A stretch of DNA of 37,177 nt from Candidatus Paraburkholderia kirkii (GCA_001189345.1 LFKV01000013.1:1-37177); one strand, 5' to 3'; positions 8,042-16,970 are shown, numbered from the stretch's first letter. Made by a program: numbers and translations. Notes: generated from the letters alone by a model not told the origin.

Positions 8042-9088
8042 TTATGCCTGTTCGACGAGCTTGCGGGCCTCGCCCACGTGCGCACGATACGCTTCGAAGA
8101 TCTTGCGCAGCGCGTCGTCCATCGTGGCCTGCGGCGCCCAGCCGAGATCCTGCATCGTGTTGTCGATCTTCGGCACGCGGTTCTGCACGTCCTGATAGCC
8201 CGCGCCATAGTACGCGCCCGACGAGGTCTCGACGAGCTGCACTTTCTTCGCGCTGTCCGCGTATTCCGGGAACTCGTTGGCGAGCGCGAGCATCTTGCTC
8301 GCGAGCTCGCGCACCGAGAAGTTGTTCTTCGGATTGCCGATGTTGTAGATCTTGCCCGACGCCACGCCGCCCTTGTTCTCGATGATCTTCATCAGCGCGC
8401 CGATGCCGTTGTCGATGTCGGTGAACGCGCGCTTCTGCGCGCCGCCGTCGACGAGGCTGATGTTCTCGCCGCGCACGATGTGGCCGAGGAACTGCGTCAC
8501 CACGCGCGACGAACCTTCCTTCGGCGTGTAGATGGAGTCGAGGCCCGGGCCGATCCAGTTGAACGGACGGAAGAGGGTGAAGTCGAGACCCTCCATGCCG
8601 TAGCCCCAGATCACGCGGTCCATCAGCTGCTTGGAGCACGCGTAGATCCAGCGCGGCTTGTTGATCGGGCCGTAGGAGAGCACGGAGTTTTCCGGATCGA
8701 ACTGCTCGTCGGTGCACATGCCGTACACCTCGGAGGTCGACGGAAACACTAGATGCTTGCCGTATTTCACGGCCGAGCGCACGATCGGCAGGTTCGCCTC
8801 GAAGTCGAGCTCGAACACGCGCAGCGGCTGCTTCACGTAGGTCGCGGGCGTGGCGATGGCGACGAGCGGCAGGATCACGTCGCACTTCTTGACGTGATAC
8901 TCGACCCATTCCTTGTTGATGGTGATGTCGCCTTCGAAGAAGTGCATCCGCTCGTGATTCGCGAGGTCGCCCAGGCGATCGGTTTGCATGTCCATCCCGA
9001 AGACTTCCCAGTCGGTCGTTTCGAGGATGCGCTTGGACAGGTGATGTCCGATGAAGCCGTTGACACCCAGGATCAGAACTTTTTTCAT
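8042..9088 (-). CDS. arnA: UDP-glucuronate 4-oxidase/decarboxylase (ArnA dehydrogenase half)
   Basis: NAD-dependent SDR enzyme converting UDP-glucuronate to UDP-4-keto-pentose, the first committed step of L-Ara4N synthesis. The 348-residue chain equals the C-terminal half of E. coli ArnA. It shows the Rossmann motif VLILGVNGFIGHHL at the N-terminus, PSTSEVYGMC with the Ser/Glu pair, YACSKQLMDR with the catalytic Tyr and Lys, and GGAQKRAFTDI with the Arg equivalent to ArnA Arg619. Its ATG overlaps the stop of the formyltransferase gene by four bases. The two ArnA activities are thus on separate chains, probably translationally coupled. The UDP-glucose dehydrogenase (ugd) needed upstream in the pathway is not in the window. 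Confidence 0.95.
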   Translation of the reverse strand: MKKVLILGVNGFIGHHLSKRILETTDWEVFGMDMQTDRLGDLANHERMHFFEGDITINKEWVEYHVKKCDVILPLVAIATPATYVKQPLRVFELDFEANLPIVRSAVKYGKHLVFPSTSEVYGMCTDEQFDPENSVLSYGPINKPRWIYACSKQLMDRVIWGYGMEGLDFTLFRPFNWIGPGLDSIYTPKEGSSRVVTQFLGHIVRGENISLVDGGAQKRAFTDIDNGIGALMKIIENKGGVASGKIYNIGNPKNNFSVRELASKMLALANEFPEYADSAKKVQLVETSSGAYYGAGYQDVQNRVPKIDNTMQDLGWAPQATMDDALRKIFEAYRAHVGEARKLVEQA

Positions 9089-10071
9089 GAATGACGAGAG
9101 GATTGAATGATTCGGCCGAATTCGGCGGGATCGACGGAGCGCTCCTCGCCCACGGGCTGCGCTTCGGCATTCAGCGGCCGATGACGCAATTCGTGAATGG
9201 CGATGACGCGGCTATCGCCGCAGACGCCAAACAGCGCATTATCCGTCACCCTTAGGCCCGGCGGCAAACACCGCAGCTCGGCGAGTCTTTCCGGAGAAAC
9301 GCCGGGCGCGCCCGTCTCGGGCACGAGCCGCGCCCGCGCGACGATGAAGCGGTTTGCGCCGATGTCCGTGAACGCGCCCGGATAGGGCGGCGCCACCGCG
9401 CGGATCAGGTTGTAGACGCGCGCGCCCGGCTGCGACCAGTCGATGCGGCCGTCTTCCGGCTTGCGCCCGCCGTAGTAGCTGCCGGAGGCGAGATCGTTCG
9501 GCAGATGCGGCGCCTCGCCCGCGAGCAGCGCGGGCAGCACGCGCCAGAGCGTTTGCTCGGCGGCGACCACGGTCTTGTCGAAGACGAGCGCCGCGGTGTC
9601 GTCGGGCAGGATGGGCACGGGCGTCTGCGCGAGGATCGCGCCCGCGTCGGGCTTCTCGGCCATTTCGTGCAGCGTCGCGCCGGTCTCGGTCTCGCCGTTG
9701 AGCACCGCCCAGTTGGTCGGCACGTGTCCGCGATACTTGGGCAGAAGCGAGCCGTGCATGTTGTACGCGCCGCGCTTCGCGAGCGAGAGCAGCGCAACCG
9801 GCAGCATGTGCCGATAATAGAACGAGAAGATGAAGTCCGGCGCGATCCGCTCGACCGCGTCGAAGAGCTCGGGAGATCCGGGGTCGGCCGGCGTAATCGT
9901 CTCGATGCCGTGCTCCGCCGCCGCCCGCGCGACGCTGCCGAACCAGATGTTCTCGCTCGCGCGGTCCTCGTGCGTGACGACGAGCGCGACGTCCACGCCG
10001 CGCGCGAGCAGCACCTGCAGACAGCGTACCCCGACGTTGTGATACGCGAAGACGACTGCGCGCGGCTTCAT
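9085..10071 (-). CDS. UDP-L-Ara4N formyltransferase (ArnA formyltransferase half)
   Basis: Transfers a formyl group from N10-formyltetrahydrofolate to UDP-L-Ara4N. The 328 residues correspond to the N-terminal half of E. coli ArnA and to methionyl-tRNA formyltransferase-like enzymes. The catalytic motif YNMHGSLLPKYRGHVPTNWA contains the conserved Asn and His; the catalytic Asp follows in EKPDAGAIL. The C-terminal part (RIDWSQPGARVYNLIRAV) matches the linker and C-terminal domain of the family. The start ATG at 10069-10071 overlaps the arnC stop (ATGA) and the stop overlaps the next ATG in the same way, giving an unbroken arnC-formyltransferase-decarboxylase chain. Confidence 0.93.
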   Translation of the reverse strand: MKPRAVVFAYHNVGVRCLQVLLARGVDVALVVTHEDRASENIWFGSVARAAAEHGIETITPADPGSPELFDAVERIAPDFIFSFYYRHMLPVALLSLAKRGAYNMHGSLLPKYRGHVPTNWAVLNGETETGATLHEMAEKPDAGAILAQTPVPILPDDTAALVFDKTVVAAEQTLWRVLPALLAGEAPHLPNDLASGSYYGGRKPEDGRIDWSQPGARVYNLIRAVAPPYPGAFTDIGANRFIVARARLVPETGAPGVSPERLAELRCLPPGLRVTDNALFGVCGDSRVIAIHELRHRPLNAEAQPVGEERSVDPAEFGRIIQSSRHS

Positions 10072-11102
10072 CGGCCGTCTTCCTCGCGGGTGACGATGGC
10101 GACCTGGTGCGCCGGCTCCTGAAGCGGCTCGATCGCGGCCGGCAGGCCGTCGCGCTGCTCGAGGATCGTCTGCACGAGATAGCGGGGCCGTGCGCGCACT
10201 TGCTGATAGATGCGTCCGATGTATTCGCCGAGCAGCCCGAGCGCGAAGATGATCACGCCGAGCATGAAGAAGGTGATGGCGAACAGGGTGAATACACCCT
10301 GGACTTCCGCGCCGAACATGAAGCGGCGGATCAGCAGCAGGAACAGGCCCGCCGAGCCGACCGACAGGATCACGCCGATGAACGACAGCCATTGCAGCGG
10401 CACGACCGAGAAGCCGGTGACGAGGTCGAAGTTCAGGCGGATGAGGCTGTAGAGCGAGTACTTCGATTCGCCCGCGAAGCGCTCCTCGTGCGCGACATCG
10501 ACTTCGATCGGGTTCTGCGCGAACGTGTAAGCGAGCGCGGGAATGAACGTGTTGATCTCGCCGCAGCGGTTGATCGTGTCGATGATGTGCCGGCTGTAGG
10601 CGCGCAGCATGCAGCCCTGATCGGTCATGCGAATCTTGGTGATGCGCTCGCGCAGGCGGTTCATCGCGCGCGACGCCTTCTTGCGCCACAGGCTGTCCTG
10701 TCGCTGCTGGCGGATCGTGCCGACGTAGTCGTAGCCTTCGTGCATCTTGGCGACGAGCTTGCCGATTTCCTCGGGCGGATTCTGCAGGTCGGCGTCGAGC
10801 GTCACGACGATCTCGCCGCGCGAATGCTCGAAGCCCGCGAGGATCGCCATGTGCTGACCGTAATTGCCGTTCAGCAGAATGACGCGCGTGGTGTCGGGCC
10901 GCACGCGGAACTGCTGCGCGAGCAGCGCGGCCGATTTGTCCCGGCTGCCGTCGTTGATGAAGATCACCTCGTACGACGTGCCGAGCGCATCGAGCGCCGG
11001 ATACAGGCGTTCGAACAGGGCAGCGAGGCCGGCTTCCTCATTGTACACCGGGATGATCACCGAAAGCTCGGGAGACGTCGCCGGAAAATCCATATGACTC
11101 AT
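10068..11102 (-). CDS. arnC: Undecaprenyl-phosphate 4-deoxy-4-formamido-L-arabinose transferase ArnC
   Basis: Inner-membrane GT2 glycosyltransferase that moves Ara4FN from UDP to undecaprenyl phosphate. The 344-residue chain has the GT2 start SVIIPVYNEEAGL, IFINDGSRDKS and the DxD-containing VTLDADLQNPPEEI. Two C-terminal membrane hairpin segments follow: LSFIGVILSVGSAGLFLLL and FAITFFMLGVIIFALGLLGE. The start MSHMDFPATS at 11100-11102 has AAGGA about 13 bases upstream; a second ATG three codons later is possible. It lies 23 bp after arnB and overlaps the next gene by four bases. Intact and of usual length. Confidence 0.95.
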   Translation of the reverse strand: MSHMDFPATSPELSVIIPVYNEEAGLAALFERLYPALDALGTSYEVIFINDGSRDKSAALLAQQFRVRPDTTRVILLNGNYGQHMAILAGFEHSRGEIVVTLDADLQNPPEEIGKLVAKMHEGYDYVGTIRQQRQDSLWRKKASRAMNRLRERITKIRMTDQGCMLRAYSRHIIDTINRCGEINTFIPALAYTFAQNPIEVDVAHEERFAGESKYSLYSLIRLNFDLVTGFSVVPLQWLSFIGVILSVGSAGLFLLLIRRFMFGAEVQGVFTLFAITFFMLGVIIFALGLLGEYIGRIYQQVRARPRYLVQTILEQRDGLPAAIEPLQEPAHQVAIVTREEDGR

Positions 11103-11125
11103 GTTGCGCTGATTGTCCTTGCGGG

Positions 11126-12295
11126 TTACCCGCTGTGTTTTCCGTGGTTCGCGAACTGCTCGCAGATCTCGTCGATCGATCCGACGACACGAGCGACGTC
11201 GTCCGTGCTCATCAGCGTGAAGAGCGGCAGCGTGACCGTCGACGCGCCGTAGCGCTCCGCGTGCGGGAACATGCCTTCCCTGAAGCCGCGCGCGCGATAC
11301 AGCGTGAACAGATGCAGCGCCGGATAGTGCACGCCCGTGCCGATGCCGCGCTCCTTCATCTGCGCCATGAACTCCGCGCGCGTGAGCCCGAGCTTCTCGA
11401 GAGGCAGCGCGATCTGGAACATGTGCCAGTTGCTGTCGGTGAAATTCCGCGGCGGCAGGCCGATACCGAGCTTCACGGCGGCGCCGCCTTCGAACGCGTC
11501 GAAGTATGCGCGGGCAAGCTCGCGGCGCTTCGCGGTGAAGCGCTCGATCTGCCGCAGCTGGCCGAGCCCGACGCGCGCCGCCACGTCCGTCAGGTTGTAC
11601 TTGCCGCCGAGCACGTCGCAGTCCATCCTGTCGAAACCCGTGCGCGTGATGCCCTGCAGGCGATACTTGCGCGCGAGTTCGGCTTCGTCCTCGTTGTTCA
11701 TCACGAGCGCGCCGCCTTCGATCGACGTCACGTTCTTGTTCGCGTGAAAGCTGAACGAAACGATGTCGCCGATCGCGCCGATGCGCTTGCCTTTCCAGGT
11801 CGAGCCGAACGCCTGCGCGGCGTCCTCGATCACGCGCAGCCCGTGGGCGCGCGCGATCTCGTAGAGCCGGTCCATGTCGACGGGCAGGCCCGCCAGATAG
11901 ACCGGCATGATGGCCTTGGTGCGCGGGGTGATCGCGCGCTCGAGCAAGTTCAGGTCCATGTTGCGCGTGAGCGGATCGATGTCGACGAACACCGGCGTCA
12001 CGCCCACTTCGAGGATCACGTTGGCGGTGGAGACCCAGGTCATCGGCGTGGTGATGACTTCGTCGCCGGGGCCGACGCTCGCGATGCGCAGGCCGATCTC
12101 CATCGTGCAGGTGCCGGAGTTGAAGGCGCGCACCGGCCGCCCGCCCACGTACGCCGACAGCTCGGCCTCGAACTGCTGATTCTGCGGACCGGTCGTGATC
12201 CAGCCGGAGCGGAACACCTCGACGACGCCCTGGATGGTCTCTTCGTCGATTTCGGGCTTCACGAAATGCAGAAACGGCCGCGGTGTTTGAGTCAT
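11126..12295 (-). CDS. arnB: UDP-4-amino-4-deoxy-L-arabinose--oxoglutarate aminotransferase ArnB
   Basis: PLP enzyme of the DegT/DnrJ/EryC1 class that aminates the 4-keto sugar made by the ArnA dehydrogenase, using glutamate. The 389 residues show the family landmarks: PFLHFVKPEIDEETIQGVV, FNSGTCTMEIGL (PLP phosphate binding), VIEDAAQAFGSTWKGK and the PLP Lys in SFSFHANKNVTSIEGGALV. The C-terminal YPALHLFTLYRARG is also typical. It is preceded by the SMR-type gene (74 bp gap) and followed by arnC (23 bp). Intact. Confidence 0.95.
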   Translation of the reverse strand: MTQTPRPFLHFVKPEIDEETIQGVVEVFRSGWITTGPQNQQFEAELSAYVGGRPVRAFNSGTCTMEIGLRIASVGPGDEVITTPMTWVSTANVILEVGVTPVFVDIDPLTRNMDLNLLERAITPRTKAIMPVYLAGLPVDMDRLYEIARAHGLRVIEDAAQAFGSTWKGKRIGAIGDIVSFSFHANKNVTSIEGGALVMNNEDEAELARKYRLQGITRTGFDRMDCDVLGGKYNLTDVAARVGLGQLRQIERFTAKRRELARAYFDAFEGGAAVKLGIGLPPRNFTDSNWHMFQIALPLEKLGLTRAEFMAQMKERGIGTGVHYPALHLFTLYRARGFREGMFPHAERYGASTVTLPLFTLMSTDDVARVVGSIDEICEQFANHGKHSG

Positions 12296-12369
12296 GGACT
12301 ATGCGTTTATAAGATGAATGGATCCGGTCGTAAGTTCGATCGCGCGATCTTGCGCGCATTCTGCACGAA

Positions 12370-12741
12370 CTAGCCGCGCGCGAGCACCACGACGCCGACC
12401 AGAATGAGGCCGATGCCCACGAGCCGCTGCATCGAAAGGACTTCGCCGAACAGGTACCACGCCGCGAACGCGTTGACGACGTAGCCGAGCGAGAGCATCG
12501 GATAGGCGACCGACACGTCCACCCGCGAGAGCCCGACGATCCACACCACCACGCTCAGCACATAGCAGCCGAGGCCGCCGATGATGGGCAGCTGCGTCGC
12601 GATTTTCATTCCGACCGGCAAAATGTTGGCGAGCGTCAGGTCGAAATGGCCCACCGCGTTCACGCCGGCTTTGAGCAGAAGCTGGGCGCATGCGTTCAAC
12701 GATACGCCGATGATGATGCAAATGAAGGAAATCGGGTTCAT
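12370..12741 (-). CDS. SMR/EamA-type small membrane protein, probable ArnE/ArnF-like Ara4N-lipid flippase subunit
   Basis: A 123-residue membrane protein with four predicted helices: FICIIIGVSLNACAQLLLK, GGLGCYVLSVVVWIVGL, AYPMLSLGYVVNAFAAWYLF and LVGIGLILVGVVVLARG. This is the small multidrug-resistance fold. Its place between arnT and arnB, and the resemblance to ArnE/ArnF, suggest it moves undecaprenyl-phosphate-Ara4N across the inner membrane. E. coli uses an ArnE-ArnF pair. Here one gene is present, so it may act as a homodimer or have a partner elsewhere. Function is inferred from fold and context. Confidence 0.8.
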   Translation of the reverse strand: MNPISFICIIIGVSLNACAQLLLKAGVNAVGHFDLTLANILPVGMKIATQLPIIGGLGCYVLSVVVWIVGLSRVDVSVAYPMLSLGYVVNAFAAWYLFGEVLSMQRLVGIGLILVGVVVLARG

Positions 12742-12838
12742 CGCGTATTTTTCAAATGCGAAACAAGGATACTAGGTTCATCGCGAAATTCCGAACGATC
12801 GTGCAGTGCAACATTGCTGGACGGTGGGTCGACGAGAT

Positions 12839-14512
12839 TCATGGCTGCGGTTTCTCCACGATCACGCGGCGCTCGTCGCGCGCGATGACCTGCATCGGCA
12901 CATGGCGCGCCGCGAGCTCGTCATACCGGTACGACGGCATCAGCGCGAGCGCGTAGCGTTCTGAATCCCAGAGTCTGATCCAGTCGTCGATGTTCGGCAC
13001 CCATTTTTGCGGTTCCGTCCGCATGCCGAAGGTCAGTTCGTCTGCTTCCTGGACCATGATCATCGTGTGGCCGAGGTAGAAGGGCATGGTGTGATCGAGC
13101 TTGGCGATCGAATAGAACGGCGTGTCGGGCGGCAGCTTCGCCATCGCGGCCTTGACCGCCGGCACGAGCCTCACGCCCGAGCTCTGCGTGCCGAACACGT
13201 CGTGGCCCGAGCCCGCGATCGTGCCGAGCAGCAGCCACGCGGCGCCCAGGCCTGCCACGCCCGCGAGCATGCTGCGCCGGTTCAGCCAGATCGCGAACAA
13301 GGTCACCATGAACGCGACCGCGATGCCGACCCACACCCACACCTGGAACTCGCGATAGAGCACGTTCGGCGTGTTGGCGCTGCCCGCGTGGCCGATGAAG
13401 ATCGCGCCGAGCGCCGCGGCGATCAGGAAGACGGCGTAGCCGATCAGATGCATGCGGTACTGCGCCTTCGTGAGCGACGGCAAATAGAGCCCGATCACGA
13501 GCGCGATCGCGGGCGCCACCGGCAGCACGTAGGAAACGAGCTTCGAGTGCGACGCGCTGAAAAACAGGAAGATGAACGCCGACCAGATGAGCAGCATCGT
13601 GACGGGCGCGAAGCCATTGGGCTGGCGCGGCGTCTTCATGCCGTGACGCACGCTCTGCACGGCGACGGAGAGCCACGGCAGGAAGCCCACGAGCAGCACG
13701 GGCACGAAGTAGTAGAAGGCGCCGGGGCGATTCTGCTCGGGCGTCAGATAGCGTTTGAACTGCTGGACGATGAAGAAGAAGTCGAAGAATTCGAGGTTCT
13801 TCATCTGTACCAGTGCGAACCACGGCGCGGTCACGATCAGGAACACGATCAGCCCGCTGCCGATATAGAGCCGCTTCCAGAGCGCCCAGTCGCGCGAGAC
13901 GATCGAGTAGAGGACCAACACGGCGCCCGGCAGGATCAGCCCGACGAGTCCCTTGGAGAGCACCGCCGCGCCCATCGCGGCCCAGCACAGCCACATCCAC
14001 AGGCGCACGTCGCGGGTCGGCAGGCCGGGACGCTGGGCGAGCAGGAGCGCGCAGAGCGTCAGCTCCATCCAGAACGACAGGCCCATGTCGAGCGTGTTGA
14101 AGTGGCCCATCAGGTTCCAGTACGGGCAGGTCGCGAGGATGACCGCCGCCGTGAAGCCCGTCACCGCGTTGAACACGCGCGTACCGGTATAACCGGCGAG
14201 CAGCACGCCCGCGAAGGCCGTGAGCGCCGTATAGAGCCGCGCCTGCCATTCGCCGATGCCGAACCACGCGAAGGTGAGCGCGTTGGCCCAGGTCTGCAGC
14301 GGCGGCTTCTCGAAATACTTGTAGCCGTTGTAGCGCGGCGTGATCCAGTCGCCGGTCACGAACATCTCGCGCGCCATTTCGGCGTAGCGGCCTTCGTCGC
14401 TCGGCACCAGATGACGATAGCCGAGCGGCGCGAACCAGATGATCGCGAGCGCGAGTACGAGAAGAATGAGCGAGAGACGTGTGAGCGGTAGCCGCGAAGG
14501 CGTATCGTTCAT
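12839..14512 (-). CDS. arnT: 4-amino-4-deoxy-L-arabinose lipid A transferase ArnT
   Basis: Polytopic inner-membrane GT83 enzyme that moves L-Ara4N from undecaprenyl phosphate to lipid A phosphate on the periplasmic face, lowering negative charge and giving resistance to polymyxin and cationic peptides. The 557-residue protein begins MNDTPSRLPLTRLSLILL, followed by the periplasmic loop HLVPSDEGRYAEMAREM with the conserved acidic pair and YKYFEKPPLQTW with the conserved Lys. About a dozen hydrophobic helices follow, then a soluble C-terminal domain ending VIARDERRVIVEKPQP. I placed the start at 14510-14512, which matches the family N-terminus; the longer open frame upstream has no family similarity. 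It heads the operon. Confidence 0.94.
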   Translation of the reverse strand: MNDTPSRLPLTRLSLILLVLALAIIWFAPLGYRHLVPSDEGRYAEMAREMFVTGDWITPRYNGYKYFEKPPLQTWANALTFAWFGIGEWQARLYTALTAFAGVLLAGYTGTRVFNAVTGFTAAVILATCPYWNLMGHFNTLDMGLSFWMELTLCALLLAQRPGLPTRDVRLWMWLCWAAMGAAVLSKGLVGLILPGAVLVLYSIVSRDWALWKRLYIGSGLIVFLIVTAPWFALVQMKNLEFFDFFFIVQQFKRYLTPEQNRPGAFYYFVPVLLVGFLPWLSVAVQSVRHGMKTPRQPNGFAPVTMLLIWSAFIFLFFSASHSKLVSYVLPVAPAIALVIGLYLPSLTKAQYRMHLIGYAVFLIAAALGAIFIGHAGSANTPNVLYREFQVWVWVGIAVAFMVTLFAIWLNRRSMLAGVAGLGAAWLLLGTIAGSGHDVFGTQSSGVRLVPAVKAAMAKLPPDTPFYSIAKLDHTMPFYLGHTMIMVQEADELTFGMRTEPQKWVPNIDDWIRLWDSERYALALMPSYRYDELAARHVPMQVIARDERRVIVEKPQP

Positions 14513-14887
14513 GTAATCGACCTGTCCGATGCCGCTGCGCGCGGTGCTAGTGAAACGAAATAGTGTGCTGGCCGCACGCTCGCGCGGCATCCGAGGGCTG
14601 TGCCTTCGGCCGCCACGCGCATGCAGGGCACGCACTTCGGCGCGAGACCGCGGATTTCGAGCGTGGCGGCAGCGGAGCCGACCGGCGTTCTTGCAACTCC
14701 GCTGCCGTCCCAGTGAATGAATGCCCAACGCCGGCATGCCTCGCCCGACTGTCTGACGAGAGACAAACGTCGGGCGGGAGTGTATCGCACGGCCCGCCGG
14801 CATTTGTAAATTTGGCGCGCGTCACGCCTCGGATCGCGCGGATACGAAGTCGGCGGGGCAGTCTGCCAGCGATTTCTTAACGTTCCC
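14513..14887. other. Intergenic region upstream of arnT with a perfect 10-bp inverted repeat
   Basis: 375 bp between arnT and the Mth938-domain gene, both on the minus strand. It should hold the arn promoter and leader. A perfect inverted repeat (GGCAGCGGAG at 14668-14677, CTCCGCTGCC at 14697-14706, 19-base loop) lies about 155-195 bp ahead of arnT. A minus-strand frame (14509-14790) contains a CxxC motif (KCVPCMR) but resembles nothing I know, and I do not call it a gene. No clear -35/-10 pair stands out. Confidence 0.45.
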
Positions 14888-15262
14888 TTAGGCTTCGATC
14901 AGCAGCGCCGCGGCCACGCGCCGGCCTTCGGACATCAGGATGTTGTAGGTGCGGCAGGCCGCGCCGAAATCCATCGTCTCGACGCCGATGCGGTGTCTGG
15001 CCAGTTGCGCCGTCAGGCGCGGATGCGGAAAGCGCAGGCGCGACCCGCTGCCGAAGATGACGACCTCCGGCGCGGCCGCGACCAGCGCCTCGAAATGCTC
15101 GGGTGTGATGTCCTCGAACGAAGACACCGGCCAGGCTGTCACGGGCATCTCGGGCATGACGATGACGCTGCCCTCGTACCGTTCGAGATTGACCGCCACG
15201 AAATCGTCTCCGTAGCTCGTAATGGTGTTGAGCGCGCTGTTGGAATCCTGGTGAAGTTTCAA
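14888..15262 (-). CDS. Mth938-domain (DUF498/Xcc1710-like) protein
   Basis: Small protein of the Mth938-like family, related to mitochondrial NDUFAF3; the bacterial role is unsettled. The 124 residues read KLHQDSNSALNTITSYGD, then VNLERYEGSVIVMPEM, PEVVIFGSGSRLRFPHP (the conserved G-x-G-x-R core) and VETMDFGAACRTYNILMSEG. The family usually begins MKLH, which points to the TTG at 15260-15262 as start. No good ribosome binding site precedes it, and the open frame extends upstream to 15343 with an ATG at MPGLFSFP, so a longer product is possible. Intact. Confidence 0.75.
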   Translation of the reverse strand: MKLHQDSNSALNTITSYGDDFVAVNLERYEGSVIVMPEMPVTAWPVSSFEDITPEHFEALVAAAPEVVIFGSGSRLRFPHPRLTAQLARHRIGVETMDFGAACRTYNILMSEGRRVAAALLIEA

Positions 15263-15731
15263 AACAGTGATCCGGCAAGGGAAAGAGAAAAGACCCGGCA
15301 TCCGCCGCGCCCGGAGAATCGGTCTGCGCACGCCTTGGCGCATCGATTCCGACCTGAATCGGCGCGTTCCTTTGGTGCATTGCGGAACTGAGTCATAATC
15401 AGCAAATTATAACTTTCCGGCTGCCGGGCTCGCTCGTGCGCCGCCCGTTGCGCTCGCGTGCCGCCACAAGCCGCCTTCGACACGCAATCCGGTCCGCAAC
15501 GCCCAAGCCTTACCTGGCGCGGCGTCTGAAATGCATCGTTCGGCGCTCGGGAACGAGCGCGCCGCCCGGGCGAACCGCTGTCGGTCTTCAACCCCGGTTT
15601 CCCACGCAAAAGGTCCGCCTGCTGCCCGCTCCCGAGGCTGGCCGCCCGAATCGCCGAGCCGTACCGATCAACGCTGCCGTTAATATCAAGCAACCCGTCC
15701 GCATCCCACATCCAGACTCAGAGCGCCAGCC
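15263..15731. other. Divergent intergenic region between the Mth938 gene and alaA
   Basis: About 470 bp that must hold divergent promoters. The AT-rich stretch near 15390-15415 is the only low-GC part. On the minus strand it contains a perfect TATAAT (15411-15406), a candidate -10 for the Mth938 gene. The open frames across it are compositional and show no family. For alaA I see only a weak TAATAT about 35 bp upstream of the start. Confidence 0.4.
15406..15411 (-). promoter_or_regulatory. Candidate -10 box for the Mth938-domain gene
   Basis: TATAAT on the minus strand inside the only AT-rich patch of the divergent region. No good TTGACA-like -35 lies 16-18 bp upstream, so support is weak. 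Confidence 0.3.
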
Positions 15732-16970
15732 GTGACACCGATTCTCAAATCCAACAAGCTGCAAAACGTCTGCTACGACATTCGCGGGCCCGTACTCGAA
15801 CACGCGAAGCGCCTCGAAGAGGAAGGCCATCGCATCATCAAGCTCAACATCGGCAATCTGGCGCCGTTCGGCTTCGAGGCGCCGGACGAGATCATCCAGG
15901 ACATGATCCGCAATCTGCCGGGCTCCTCGGGCTATTCGGATTCGAAGGGCGTGTTCGCCGCGCGCAAGGCGATCATGCATTACACGCAGCAAAAGGGCGT
16001 GACGGGCGTCGAGCTGGACGATATCTACATCGGCAACGGCGCGTCGGAACTCATCGTCATGGCGATGCAGGCGCTCCTGAACGACGGCGACGAAGTGCTG
16101 CTGCCCGCGCCGGATTATCCCCTCTGGACGGCCGCGGTGAGCTTGTCCTCCGGCACACCGCGCCATTACATGTGCGACGAGAGCAACGGTTGGATGCCCG
16201 ACCTCGACGACATCCGCGCGAAGATCACGCCGAACACGAAGGCGCTCGTCGTGATCAACCCGAACAACCCCACGGGCGCGCTGTGCTCGGACGAGCTGCT
16301 GCGCGATCTCATCGCGATCGCGCGCGAGCACGGCCTCATCGTCTTCGCGGACGAGGTCTACGACAAGATCATCTACGACGGCAAGACGCACACGTCGATG
16401 GCCGCGCTCTCGGAAGACGTGGTCACCGTCACCTTCAACAGCCTGTCGAAGAGCTACCGTTCGTGCGGTTATCGCGCGGGCTGGATGGCCATTTCCGGAC
16501 TGATCAAGGAAAATCGCCGCCGCGCGAAGGACTATCTCGAGGGGCTCGGCATTCTCGCCTCGATGCGCCTGTGCCCGAACGTGCCCGGCCAGTACGCCAT
16601 TCAGACGGCGCTCGGCGGCTATCAGAGCATCAACGACCTGATCGTGCCCGGCGGCCGGCTCTTCAAGCAGCGCGAGCTCGCCTACGAGATGCTCACGGCC
16701 ATTCCGGGCGTCACCTGCGTGAAGCCGCAGGCCGCGCTGTACATGTTCCCGAAACTCGATCCGAAGATGTACCCGATCCAGGACGACCAGCAGTTCATCA
16801 CCGACCTGCTGCTCGAGGAGCGTGTGCTCTTGGTGCAGGGCACGGGCTTCAACTGGCCGACGCCGGATCACTTCCGCGTGGTCTTCCTGCCGAACGTCGA
16901 CGATCTCGCGGATTCGATCCACCGCATCGCGCGTTTCCTCGACGGCTATCGCAAACGGCATTCCGCTTAA
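15732..16970 (+). CDS. alaA: Alanine aminotransferase AlaA (class I/II PLP aminotransferase)
   Basis: PLP enzyme making alanine from pyruvate and glutamate; 412 residues, very close in layout to E. coli AlaA (YfbQ). It begins SNKLQNVCYDIRGPVLEHAK, with LNIGNLAPFGFEAPDEII, YIGNGASELIVMAMQALL (PLP phosphate), VINPNNPTGALCSDE, FADEVYDKIIYDG and the PLP-Lys motif FNSLSKSYRSCGYRAGWM. The C-terminus LVQGTGFNWPTPDHFRVVFL is characteristic. The start is GTG at 15732; the upstream ribosome binding site is poor. hom begins 25 bp downstream, so alaA-hom-thrC probably form one transcript. Confidence 0.92.
   Translation: MTPILKSNKLQNVCYDIRGPVLEHAKRLEEEGHRIIKLNIGNLAPFGFEAPDEIIQDMIRNLPGSSGYSDSKGVFAARKAIMHYTQQKGVTGVELDDIYIGNGASELIVMAMQALLNDGDEVLLPAPDYPLWTAAVSLSSGTPRHYMCDESNGWMPDLDDIRAKITPNTKALVVINPNNPTGALCSDELLRDLIAIAREHGLIVFADEVYDKIIYDGKTHTSMAALSEDVVTVTFNSLSKSYRSCGYRAGWMAISGLIKENRRRAKDYLEGLGILASMRLCPNVPGQYAIQTALGGYQSINDLIVPGGRLFKQRELAYEMLTAIPGVTCVKPQAALYMFPKLDPKMYPIQDDQQFITDLLLEERVLLVQGTGFNWPTPDHFRVVFLPNVDDLADSIHRIARFLDGYRKRHSA

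Noticed and set aside
14509..14790. 93-codon minus-strand frame with a CxxC motif upstream of arnT
   Set aside because: No family resemblance, no ribosome binding site, and a stop overlapping the arnT start region; kept only as a note.
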